A stretch of 64,000 nt of DNA, from positions 1-64,000 of the forward strand of contig JABTUJ010000046.1 of the NCBI GenBank assembly GCA_015075445.1, in the 5' to 3' direction. A program made the translations under genes and the position numbers. Position 1 is the stretch's first letter; the number at the start of each line of letters is the position of its first letter. Origin of the DNA: Verrucomicrobiales bacterium. GTDB taxonomy: Bacteria; Verrucomicrobiota; Verrucomicrobiia; Limisphaerales; J093. Under the pieces are notes generated by a model that ran no database searches, was not told the origin of the DNA, and saw only the letters and a list, made by a program, of their open reading frames with translations. Below are positions 34,669 to 43,880 of this stretch, in pieces.

Positions 34669-36651
34669 ATGTCCGACATACGTCAACCGCGTGGCGAGGC
34701 CTTCGTGGTCCGGTGGCCTGGGCGTTTGCCCTTCCTGCTGACCGCACTGTGGGCGCTGACTACGAACACGTTCGCTGCCGAAGCGACCGGGCAATACCGT
34801 GCCGCGCGCTCGGTGCATCTGGGCTATCCGGCGCCGGAAGCGAGGGCGTTCTACCTCGAGATGGCCGTGGACCAGTCCACCACGGGGAGTTACTTCATGG
34901 CGTGCGGCTGGAACACCGGGTACTTCGGCATCCAGGAACTGAGCAACGGCCGCAAGGTCGCCCTCTTTTCGGTTTGGGATCCGACGCCGGGTGATGATCC
35001 GCGCGCGGTGCGGCCCGAGGACCGGGTGGAGGTGCTGCACGAGGGGGAAGGGGTGCGCATCCGGCGTTTCGGAGGTGAGGGCACGGGGGGTCAATGCATG
35101 ACCGACTTCGACTGGCGAATCGGCCAGACGAACCGGTTCGTGGTCACGGCCACGGTGCAGAGCAACAAGACGGCTTACGCCGGGTACCTGTGGCAGCCCG
35201 ACCAGCGGGCATGGAAACACCTGGTCACGTTTCGGACCCGCACCGGCGGCAAGCCGCTGACCGGGCTGTACTCGTTCGTCGAGGATTTCCGTCGGGACGG
35301 CCGGAGTGTGCACGAGGTGCGACGAGCGCGGTTTTTTGCGGGGTGGGTCCAGACGACAGCGGGAGACTGGACGGCTCTGACGCGCGCCCGTTTCACGGCC
35401 TCGGGGGCGGAGTGGGAATCCAAGGACAACATCGACGCCGGTCTCGTCGACCGACAGTACTTCCTGGCGACGGGTGGCTCGCTCACGTCGAGCCGGGCGT
35501 TGCGGAGCTTCCTTGATTTGCCGGCAGCCGGCGAACGGCCGACTGATCTGCCGGGCGCGCTGGGTGAGGACCGACCGTCCGTGACCCGAGGCTATTCCAT
35601 CCCGCTGATTGACCTCGCCGCCGAGACGGACCGGCAGGTGCTGGTGGACCGCGAGCCCGGCCAGTATCTCGGGCATCCGAGCACGGTGCTCCTCGAAGAC
35701 GGTCGGACGCTGCTCTGTGTCTATCCCAAAGGCCATGGCAAAGGCGCCATCGTGCTGAAGCGCTCGACGGATTGGGGCCGGACCTGGAGCGGGCGGTTGC
35801 CGGTGCCGGAGAATTGGGCCACCAGCCTCGAGACGCCGACCCTTCACCGCGTGGTAGATGCGCAAGGGAAACGGCGCCTGATCGTCTGGTCCGGTCTTTA
35901 CCCGGCGCGCCTGGCCGTGTCTGAGGACGACGGGGTGATCTGGTCGCCGCTGCAACCCGCCGGGGACTGGGGCGGGATCGTGGTAATGGGTTCGGTGGAG
36001 CCGCTTCGCACCGGCGCCGGACACTACCTGGCTCTGTTCCACGATGATGGCCGCTTCTTCACGCGTGACGGCGCGCGCCGCGATCCCGTCGTGTTCCGGC
36101 TGTACGAGACGCGTTCCACCGACGGCGGGCTGACCTGGTCGATCCCGCGCGAGCTTTGGCAGGGGAGCGACGTTCATCTGTGCGAGCCGGGCCTCGTGCG
36201 GTCGCCGGACGGAACCGAGCTCGCCATGTTGTTGCGCGAGAATCGGCGGGTTCGCAACTCGCACGTCCTGTTCTCGCGCGATGAAGGGCGTTCGTGGTCG
36301 GCGCCGCGCGAGTTGCCGGGGGCGCTGACGGGGGATCGGCACGTGGCGAAGTACGCGCCGGACGGACGCCTGTTCATCTCGTTCCGAGACACGACACACG
36401 AGTCGCCGACGCAGGGCGATTGGGTGGCGTGGGTGGGGCGCTACGAGGACGTCGTCGCCGGCCGCGAGGGGCAGTATCGCGTCCGCCTGATGGACAATGA
36501 GAATGCGTGGGATTGTGCGTATCCGGGCGTGGAGGTGCTGCCGGAGGGGACGATCGTCGCGGTCACCTATGGCCACTGGACGAAGGGCGAAGCCCCTTAC
36601 GTCATGAGTGTGCGGCTGCGCCTGGAAGAGTTGGACGCGCGGGCAAAGTGA
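34669..36651 (+). CDS. Exported DUF3472 plus sialidase-like (BNR) protein
   Basis: This 660-residue protein starts with a signal sequence (LPFLLTALWALTTNTFAAE). Residues about 45-280 match the DUF3472 lectin-like region (YFMACGWNTGYFGIQEL, GVRIRRFGGEGTGGQCM). The C-terminal 350 residues form a sialidase-type propeller. Asp-box-like motifs are STDWGRTWSGRLP, STDGGLTWSIP and SRDEGRSWSAP, with an Arg in HPSTVLLEDGRTLL. It could cleave or bind sialic or related acids on host or algal glycans. The catalytic Tyr/Glu and the three Arg need an alignment. The ATG at 34669 was preferred to one 33 bases upstream. Confidence 0.82.
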   Translation: MSDIRQPRGEAFVVRWPGRLPFLLTALWALTTNTFAAEATGQYRAARSVHLGYPAPEARAFYLEMAVDQSTTGSYFMACGWNTGYFGIQELSNGRKVALFSVWDPTPGDDPRAVRPEDRVEVLHEGEGVRIRRFGGEGTGGQCMTDFDWRIGQTNRFVVTATVQSNKTAYAGYLWQPDQRAWKHLVTFRTRTGGKPLTGLYSFVEDFRRDGRSVHEVRRARFFAGWVQTTAGDWTALTRARFTASGAEWESKDNIDAGLVDRQYFLATGGSLTSSRALRSFLDLPAAGERPTDLPGALGEDRPSVTRGYSIPLIDLAAETDRQVLVDREPGQYLGHPSTVLLEDGRTLLCVYPKGHGKGAIVLKRSTDWGRTWSGRLPVPENWATSLETPTLHRVVDAQGKRRLIVWSGLYPARLAVSEDDGVIWSPLQPAGDWGGIVVMGSVEPLRTGAGHYLALFHDDGRFFTRDGARRDPVVFRLYETRSTDGGLTWSIPRELWQGSDVHLCEPGLVRSPDGTELAMLLRENRRVRNSHVLFSRDEGRSWSAPRELPGALTGDRHVAKYAPDGRLFISFRDTTHESPTQGDWVAWVGRYEDVVAGREGQYRVRLMDNENAWDCAYPGVEVLPEGTIVAVTYGHWTKGEAPYVMSVRLRLEELDARAK

Positions 36652-36900
36652 AGTCCGATTTCGGATCTACGGGGGTGACGGGCGGGTCTGGCACGGCGGT
36701 TGCGTGGGAACCCGCCCAACATGTCATCGAGCTATGCGGGGACACCCCTCGGGGCGGCGCACGAACTTGTTTATCCGCGAGATGTTAGTTGGTTCTCGGT
36801 AGTGGTGAGAACCCTGATCCGGGTCTTTCGCTCCGCGGGGTACCAGGACCCAGGTGGGGAAACCTACCCAACCCGACAGCCGCAGCACCGCTGGTTTGCC
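36652..36900. other. Intergenic leader with a possible structured RNA
   Basis: No gene is assigned here. Close to the next start lies a perfect 6-base stem with a GAAA tetraloop (GGTGGG-GAAA-CCTACC, 36853-36868). It follows a GGGTC/GGACCC pairing. It lacks the conserved core of the cyclic-di-GMP class I riboswitch. The reading frame upstream of 36901 stays open, so part of this could be coding. Confidence 0.3.
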
Positions 36901-39900
36901 TTGGCGCCAGGCTTCGTCGGACGCGTTCTCGGGATCTTCGCCGGGTTCGCTTCCCTGCAGGCTGCCGAGGTGCAGCTCGCGTGGGATCCCAGTCCCAGTC
37001 CGGAAGTCACGGGGTACTACCTCTATTGGGGTACGGTCAGCCAGTCCTACGACAACCGGAAGGATGTGGGGTTGGCAACCACGGCGACGGTGACGAACCT
37101 GGTGGCCGGCACGCTCTACTACTTCGCGGTGACCGCCTATGAGAGCGTTGGGCTCGAGAGCGATTACTCAAACGAGGTGAGTTACCAACCTCCGGTCGCG
37201 GTGGGCAACCAGGCTCCGACCCTGGCCGCGATTGCGAACCAGACGATCAACGAAGACACCTCGACGGGCGCGATCGCGTTGACGGTGGGCGACGTCGACA
37301 ACGACGTGAACGGGCTCACCCTGACCGCAACGTCAAGCAACACGGGCGTGAACCGGACGCTGCGATCACGTGAGGCGCGGGATCGCGGACGGTACGGTGC
37401 GGGTGTCCAGGAGTGCGAGTCGATCGTTCGTGCTGACGGTGTGGGGTGAACGACGCGCCGACCCTGGCCGCGATTGCGAACCAGACGATCAACGAAGACA
37501 CCTCGACGGGTGCGATCGCGTTGACGGTGGGCGACGTCGACAACGACGTGAACGGGCTCACCCTGACCGCAACGTCAAGCAACACGGGCCTGGTGCCGGC
37601 CGGGGCGATGGTGTTCGGGGGCAGCGGGGTGAACCGGACGCTCGGGATCAGCACGGGACGGCGACGCCGGTGTCGGACGGTTCGCTTCCCTGTGTTGGCG
37701 GTGCCGGGGGTGGTGCGCCGACGCTGGCTGCGTGGGATCAGCCTCCTCGGGGTCGCGTTGACGGTGGGCGACGTCGACCGGAAGGCTCACTGGGCGTCGA
37801 GCAACACGGGCCTGGTGCCTCGGGGCGGGTGTTCGGGGGTCAGCGAACTGGAGACGATCACCCTCAGCACGGGACGACGATCACCGTGCGGTGTCCGAGG
37901 ATGTGTTCGTGCTGACGGTGACCGCAACGACCACACCCTGGCAGCGCTCAGCGATCAAACGGTCCCCGTGAACAGCTCGACTGGCCCCATCGCGGTCACG
38001 GTGGGGGATGTGGACAACGACGTGAACGGGCTCACCCTGACCGCGACGTCGAGTAACACGGGCCTGGTGCCGTCGGGGGCGATGGTCTTCGGGGGCAGTG
38101 GCGCGAACCGGACGCTGACGATTATTAAGCTGGCGAATCTGGCGCAGCGACGGTTACGGTGCGGGTGTCGGACGGGGCGTTGAGTGGGCCGTTCGTTCGT
38201 CCCCTGACGGTGACGGCGGTGGAACACCGCGCCGAAACGAGGTGACGTTACGAAGACACCTCGACGGGTGCGATCGCGTTGACGGTGGGCGACGTCGACA
38301 ACGACGTGAACGGGCTCACCCTGACCGCGACCGCGAGCAACACGACGCTGGTGCCGTCGGGGGCGCCGCGATTGCAGGGCGAACCGGACGCTGACGATCA
38401 ACTTGGGGATCAGCACGGGACGGCGATGATCACGGTGCGGGTGTCGGACGGGTCGCTGAGTGCGAGTCGCTCGTTCGTGTTGACGGTGACGGGGGTGAAC
38501 GACGCGCCGACGCTGGCCGCGATTGCGAACCAGACGAGCGACGTCGACGGGTGCGATCGCGTTGACGGTGGGGGACGTCGACAACGACGTGAACGGGCTC
38601 ACCCTGACCGCAACGTCGAGCAACACGGGCCTGGTGCCGTCGGGGGCGATGGTGTTCGGGGGCAGCGGGGCGAACCGGACGCTGACGATCACGCCGGCGC
38701 GGGATCAGCACGGGACGGCGACGATCACGGTGCGGGTGTCCGACGGGTCGTTGAGTGCGAGTCGCTCGTTCGTGTTGACGGTGACGGGGGTGAACGACGC
38801 GCCGACGCTGGCCGCGATTGCGAACCAGACGACCAACGAAGACACGGCGACGAGTGCCATCGCGCTGACGGTGGGGGATGTGGACAACGACGTGAACGGG
38901 CTCACCCTGACCGCGACGTCGAGCAACACGACGCTGGTGCCGTCGGGGGCGATGGTGTTCGGGGGCAGCGGGGCGAACCGGACGCTGACGATCACGCCGG
39001 CGCGGGATCAGCACGGGACGGCGACGATCACGGTGCGGGTGTCCGACGGGTCGTTGAGTGCGAGTCGATCGTTTGTTCTGGCGGTGAACTCGGTCAATGA
39101 CCGCCCGACGCTGGCCTGGATTGCCAGCCAGACGACCCAGGAAGACACCGCGACGGCGCCCATTGCGCTGACGGTCGGAGACGTCGACAACGACGTGAAC
39201 ACCTTGACCCTGACCGCAACGTCGAGCAACACGACCCTGGTGCCGTCGGCGGCAATGGTGTTCGGGGGCAGTGGGGCGAACCGGACGCTGACGATCACGC
39301 CGGCGCGGGATCAGAACGGGACGGCGACGATCACGGTGCGGGTGTCGGACGGGTCGCTGAGTGCCAGCCGTTCCTTTGCGCTGACCGTGAATGCGGTGAA
39401 CGACCGGCCCACGCTGGCGGCCCTCAGCGACCAGACCATCCCGTTGAACAGCTCGACAGGGCCTATCCCCTTGACGCTGGGGGACGTGGACAATGATGTG
39501 GCCAGCTTGACCGTGACCGCGACTTCGAGCGACACGACGCTGGTGCCGTCGGGGGGGATGGTCTTCGGGGGCAGTGGCGCGAACCGCACGCTGACGATCA
39601 CGCCGGCGCGTGGCCAGAAGGGAACCGCCAAGATCACGGTACGCGTTTCGGACGGCGCACTGACCGCCAGCCGTTCGTTCGTTCTGAGTGTCAGCCCCGG
39701 ACCACCTTTGCCGTGGCAGGGCGTCAATCTGGGCGAGCCTCTCCTGGAAGGCGGGGTGACCTATGAGAGCCGGGTCTTCCGCGTCCAAGCTGCCGGTGAG
39801 GACATCGGTCTGTCCGCCGATCAAGGGTATTTCCTCTACCAGACCCTCTCCGGGGACGGGGAGATCATTGCCCGCGTGACCTCACTTGAGCCCACCCACC

Positions 39901-40254
39901 CGAATGCGAAGGCCGGGGTGATGATCCGCGATACCCTGAACGCGTCCGCCCCCATGGTTTTCATCCACCTCGCCAAACGGAGCGCTGCGTCACTACCGCA
40001 CCGCGCCCGGGACCAGCGCGGTCGCAAGCTACGCCGGAGCTCCCAATCCCGACCCGGACAACTGGTTCCGGCTGACGCGGCAGGGTGACACGTTCACTGC
40101 CTACCGCTCCAGCGACGGTGTCAACTGGACGCGGAGCGGGTCGCCCATGACCTTGTCCCTGCCCAGTGAACTCCACATCGGCCTGGCCGTCACTTCGCGG
40201 GATCCGACCCTGCTCACGACGGCCGTTTTCGACTCGGTGACCGTCATCCCCTGA
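36901..40254 (+). pseudogene. Exported FN3 plus tandem cadherin/Ig-like repeat protein with many frameshifts
   Basis: A possible TTG start (36901) gives a signal peptide (APGFVGRVLGIFAGFASLQA) and then one fibronectin type III domain (LAWDPSPSPEVTGYYLYWGT to SDYSNEVSY). About nine repeats of 101 residues follow, with words such as PTLAAIANQTINEDTSTGAI, VGDVDNDVN and VRVSDGSLSASRSF. Last comes a DUF1349/laminin-G-like domain (QTLSGDGEIIARVT, KAGVMIRDTL). The first five or six repeats are broken by many indels; those from about 38523 on are clean. An extra A in the AAA run at 39975-39977 breaks the last domain, whose true end (LHIGLAVTSRDPTLLTTAVF) stops at 40254. It is probably a cell-surface adhesin. 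Confidence 0.75.
37216..39710 (+). repeat. About nine tandem copies of a 303-bp coding repeat
   Basis: Clean units begin at 38805, 39108 and 39411 with an exact 303-base period. Earlier units are shorter and irregular (for example 244 bases between 37216 and 37460), with deletions inside shared words. Long stretches are near-identical between copies, such as ACGGTGGGCGACGTCGACAA and GGGGCGATGGTGTTCGGGGG. Confidence 0.85.
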
Positions 40255-40265
40255 GCCAGCCGCGC

Positions 40266-41321
40266 ATGGGAAGCCTGACGCCTCGCCAGTGTGGTTGGTG
40301 CCTGATGGGCTTGGGCGGCCTGGCGTTCGCCGTGCAAGTCCTTCTCCCGCTCCGTTGGGGGGACGTGCCGGTGTCCGGGGTTGTTCCTGACCTGGCTGCT
40401 TCACCACGAGCGGCCCGCGTTGTCGGTGACGCACCGGTGACGCCGCCGGATCGCCTGGACCACGAGAGCGTGCGCCTGCGGACTCGCGGTTGGGCTGAGT
40501 CCGCCTTCGCCGCCGAACTCGACCGCCTCCTGAATGACCCCGCGTCGGAAGCCCGGCAAGACGCTGTCTATCGCCGACTCGAGGCCTGGACCGGCGAAGC
40601 CCCGGACGCGGCCGCAACCTGGGCGGCGGACGCGGCAGCGACTCGCGGCCGATCCACCTGTCTCGCCGTGGTGCTGTCTCACTGGGGCGGACGACCCCGC
40701 GGCGCTGATCGATTGGGCGCGCGCGAGCCTGGCGGGTCCCCTGCGTGAGGTCGCCCTCTCGTCCGCGGCGCAACAATGGGCGGCCAGCGACCCCCGTGCC
40801 GCCGCCGGCGTGCTGCACGAACTGGGCGATGACCGGCTTCGTCAGCAGACGGCGGTGCTGGTGGCCATGCGTTGGTTTCCCCAAGAACCCGAGGCGGCCT
40901 GCGCCTGGGCGCAGGATCTCGATGCCGGACCGTCGCCGACGCTGTGCGGTGTCAGATCACCCATACCATGGCAGCTTCGGATCCTCCTCGCGCGGCCCGC
41001 CTAGCGCTGACTCATCTGACGCCCGGACCAGAGCAGGATCGTGCCATCGTGGGCGTCATCCAGCGCTGGGCACAGTCGGATCCCGATGCCGTCGCCGCCT
41101 GGGTCCAGCAGTTTCACGCGGGTCCCGTGCAACGATCCGCGGCTGAGAACCTGGTTCAGGTTTGGGCGCACGCTGACGCCGCGGGCGCGGCAGCCTGGGT
41201 GCAGAGACTGCCGCCGGGCGGGCTGCGGGAAGAGGCGGCAAGCACCCTTGCGGCGGCGGTGGATCGGTTTGCCGGAATCCTCGAAACGGCCCCCGCGGGT
41301 ATCGAGGATGCTAGGCAGTAG
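40266..41321 (+). pseudogene. Membrane-anchored protein with WA-x-DP-x-AA repeats, two frameshifts
   Basis: It reads in one frame to LAVVLSHW, then a second (DDPAALIDWARASLAGPLRE to WAQDLDAGPSP), then back to the first (RAAR... LTPGPEQDRAIVGVIQRWAQSDPDAVAAWVQ). An extra G in the GGGG at 40684-40687 explains the first change; a base is missing near 40940-40955. Net change is zero, giving about 351 residues. A helix near residues 12-28 would be an anchor or signal. The repeated WA..DP.AA..W word is common in verrucomicrobial proteins of unknown function. It ends 11 bases inside the convergent SUMF1-domain gene. Confidence 0.65.
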
Positions 41322-43553
41322 CCCGGGCGCAGCGGAAGCCGATGTTGGCGCAGCGATCCAGGCCCGGCCAGTGCAGCAGCAGCTTCGCGGCAAACGTCAC
41401 CGGCTGTGGCCCTTCGTCGAAGTACCACGCCGAACCGCCGCGTCGGTAGAAGCTGCCGCCCCGGAGAATCGCCGAGCGGGTGCGGCCGTCCCGACGCTCG
41501 CTTTCGGTCCACTCCCCAGACGTTGCCCGCAGAGGTCGTAAACCCCGAACGGCGACCGGCCCTCCGGGAAGGCCATCACCGGGGTGGTGTCGCCGCTCTG
41601 CCCGTCGTTGCAGCAGTCGGGCTTCCAGTCGTTGCCCCAGGGATAACGACGCTGATCCGATCCCTGAGCGGTATACTGCCATTCCTCCTCGGTCGGCAGC
41701 CGCTTCCCCGCCCATCGCGCGTAGGCTCGGGCGTCGTCCAAATCCACGTGGACGACCGGATGATCTTCGCGTCCAGGCGGCGGAGCGCCCTCCACCCAGT
41801 GCCGGAGGAAGCTGGCAGGGTCGCGGGGCTGATGGCCGCTGGCCTGCAAGAACCGGGCGTACTGTGCGTTGGTGACCGGCATGGCGTCGATCGCAAACGG
41901 TTGCAGCACCACTTCCCGCTCGAAGGTCCGCTGCCCGTGCAACGCCGGAAACCGGGTTTCGAAGTGCGCATGGGTCGCTTCGTAAAACCCGCATTCCCGC
42001 ACCCGGAACTCCGTGGTCATCCGGACCCGTCCGCCGGGCACGCGGACCATCTCGGCCGGCACCGTCGCGGTCAGGAGATCGGCCGCAGGGTCCGGCGGGC
42101 GCAGTTCGGTGCGGCGTGTGGGGAAGGCCGTGCCCCAATCCGCCCGCTTGAGGAGTGTGCGCTGTTCGTCCAGAAAGCTGAGGAAGTCGTCGGGCTGTTC
42201 CTCGAGCCGACCGGCAATGTAACAGCCGATGCCGCGCGCCGGCAGGAAGCCCACAACCGGCATCGGTGTGCTCGAGGATTGGCGGACTCCCTGGAAGGGC
42301 CGGCCGAGTTGGGCCGGTTGCCCCATCACGGCGTCCCAGACCTTCTCGCGTTCGCGGAACACGGCCTCGAACAGCGGGCCCTTGACCTCGCGCTCGTTGC
42401 GGTTCACCAGGGTCCACAGCCGCAGGTGCTCGTTCTCCCACAAGCTGGCGAACACGCCGGGGGCAAGGGTCGGCACCAGCGGAGTCCAGCCTTCCCCCGC
42501 GAACAGTCCGGCGAAGCGGCGTTGCAGCGGCAGCATCGCGCGCAGCATGGACTTGTCCCGGGCGCACCAGCCGTTCCAGGTGCCAAAGACGTTCTCCCAG
42601 ATCAATACGCCGCTGCCGTTCATCCAGGCCGTGTGCAGCTCGCCGCTATGATCGCGGTCCCAGCGCTTGATCTGGTGCTGCTGATGGCGCCGCTCGAACC
42701 ACTTGTTCCGCAGTACGCCCGGGGTCGCGCTGTCCTCGAACCACTGGGCCCAGCTCAGATGGTGGTCCGCAACCCGCTCGAGCGGCAACGCCAGCTCGCT
42801 CTCGAGCGCCACCCCGGCGCGTGCGGCATCCAGTTGCTGCCGCCAGTCGCCCTCGCTCCGGCTCAGCGTGTCGAGGAAGATCCCGTCGGCGTCCAGGGTC
42901 CCGACCAACTCCGCCAGCACCTCAACGTCCGGTCGGCCTTCGCGGCGCGTCTCGGTGTCCCACGGGTTGTAGTTCAGGAAGACACGGACCCCGCCGCGAT
43001 GAAAGGCGCCCACGGCCCGGCGCAGGCCCGCGAGGCCGCCGGGTTGCTCCCGGTAGCAGTCGAACTGGTTGCGCGCGTCCAACCCGAGGCGCGGGTACGC
43101 GTGCCAGAGCACCACGCTGTCGAAGCCGCCGAACTCGCTCCGGCCGTGTTCGAGAAACCGCGGCACCGTGTACACGCCGGCGTCCGGATCGTAGAACAGC
43201 GCGTCGTTCAGCATGAGAAACGCACACGCGAAATTGCCTGACACCCACGCGAAATCCGCCCGGCGGTAGAGCGCGTCCGAGTAGTTCAGCTCGCGCCGAC
43301 GACCCTCGCGCCACGCGGCCAGTTGGCGGCGGAACGCGGGCCATTCCCGCGGTTCCTGTGGGGCGGGGATGAGGTCGGGAACAGGCTCAGGCAAACCGGC
43401 AGCCGCCGCGGCTTCGGCCGCGGACAGGCGGAACGGCGCGCCGCCGACAGCCGCGGCTCCGCCGCTCAAGAACTGGAGGAAGCGTCGGCGGCTCAGCGGC
43501 TCCGCGGTCGAGGAAAGCGGTCGGCGGACGTGCAGCTTGGCGATCGGTTTCAT
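41311..43553 (-). CDS. Tat-exported protein: glycosidase-like N-domain plus SUMF1/FGE-like C-domain (frameshifted)
   Basis: The leader has a twin-arginine motif (SRRRFLQFLSGG). Residues about 60-480 look like a TIM-barrel glycoside hydrolase-like region (FDSVVLWHAYPRLGLDARNQ, GGVRVFLNYNPWD, ADGIFLDTLSRSEG). Residues about 500-746 form a SUMF1 domain (MVRVPGG, FAIDAMPVTNAQYARFL, GKRLPTEEEWQY, RYPWGNDW). After YDLCG the frame breaks; two extra Gs (runs at 41514-41517 and 41526-41528 on the plus strand) explain it. Removing them gives 746 residues ending SAILRGGSFYRRG... NIGFRCARA. The adjacent cysteine pair that catalyses formylglycine formation in true FGE is not seen. Carbohydrate binding or hydrolysis is more likely than sulfatase activation. 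Confidence 0.75.
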
Positions 43554-43608
43554 GAGCCAGGAATCGTGGCGCGTGGCGGCCGTACAGGCAACCGCCCCGG
43601 GGCGGTTT

Positions 43609-43757
43609 GGGGTCAGATCTCAACATTTAACAATTGGGCTGCCTGGCGGTGAACGCGGCCTGGAGACGTTCCCCGCCGGGAGGCGGAGCGAGCGCGAGCG
43701 CGGGGGTGGGCGTCAGGCGCCCCGGGTCCGTTAAGTATTAAATTAAGGGCTGACCCC
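43609..43757. repeat. MITE-like element bounded by GGGGTCAG/CTGACCCC, copy 1
   Basis: Perfect 8-base terminal inverted repeats bound a 149-base segment. The left end GGGGTCAGATCTCAACATTT continues AACAATTGG and is almost the same as the left end at 47982. The right end is AT-rich (AAGTATTAAATTAAGGG). The interiors differ between copies. No coding sequence is supported inside. Confidence 0.65.
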
Positions 43758-43769
43758 TGAGCGCGGCCC

Positions 43770-43793
43770 GTAGGAGTCGAGGTGACGAGACTC
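43770..43793. repeat. Solo GTAGGAGTCGAGG-type repeat
   Basis: This 24-base word matches the first part of the 61-base tandem units at 34514 and 34575 (GTAGGAGTCGAGGTGACGAG and four more bases). It lies 13 bases from the MITE-like element and 88 bases before the desaturase gene. Confidence 0.7.
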
Positions 43794-43880
43794 TGCCGGC
43801 GGGTCTTGGGTCCGGGCTTTGGGCTTGTCGGGGCGAGGCGTCCGGAGGACGGTGGGCGCGGATAACGGCTGGAGACGCGT

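Noticed and set aside
36653-36900. Cyclic-di-GMP class I riboswitch before the FN3/repeat protein
   Set aside because: Only a GAAA-capped stem is present. The conserved core around the ligand site and the second docking helix could not be found.
41311-42100. True formylglycine-generating enzyme that would activate the sulfatase at 8800
   Set aside because: The C-terminal segment lacks the close cysteine pair of catalytic FGE, and the protein is exported and fused to another domain.
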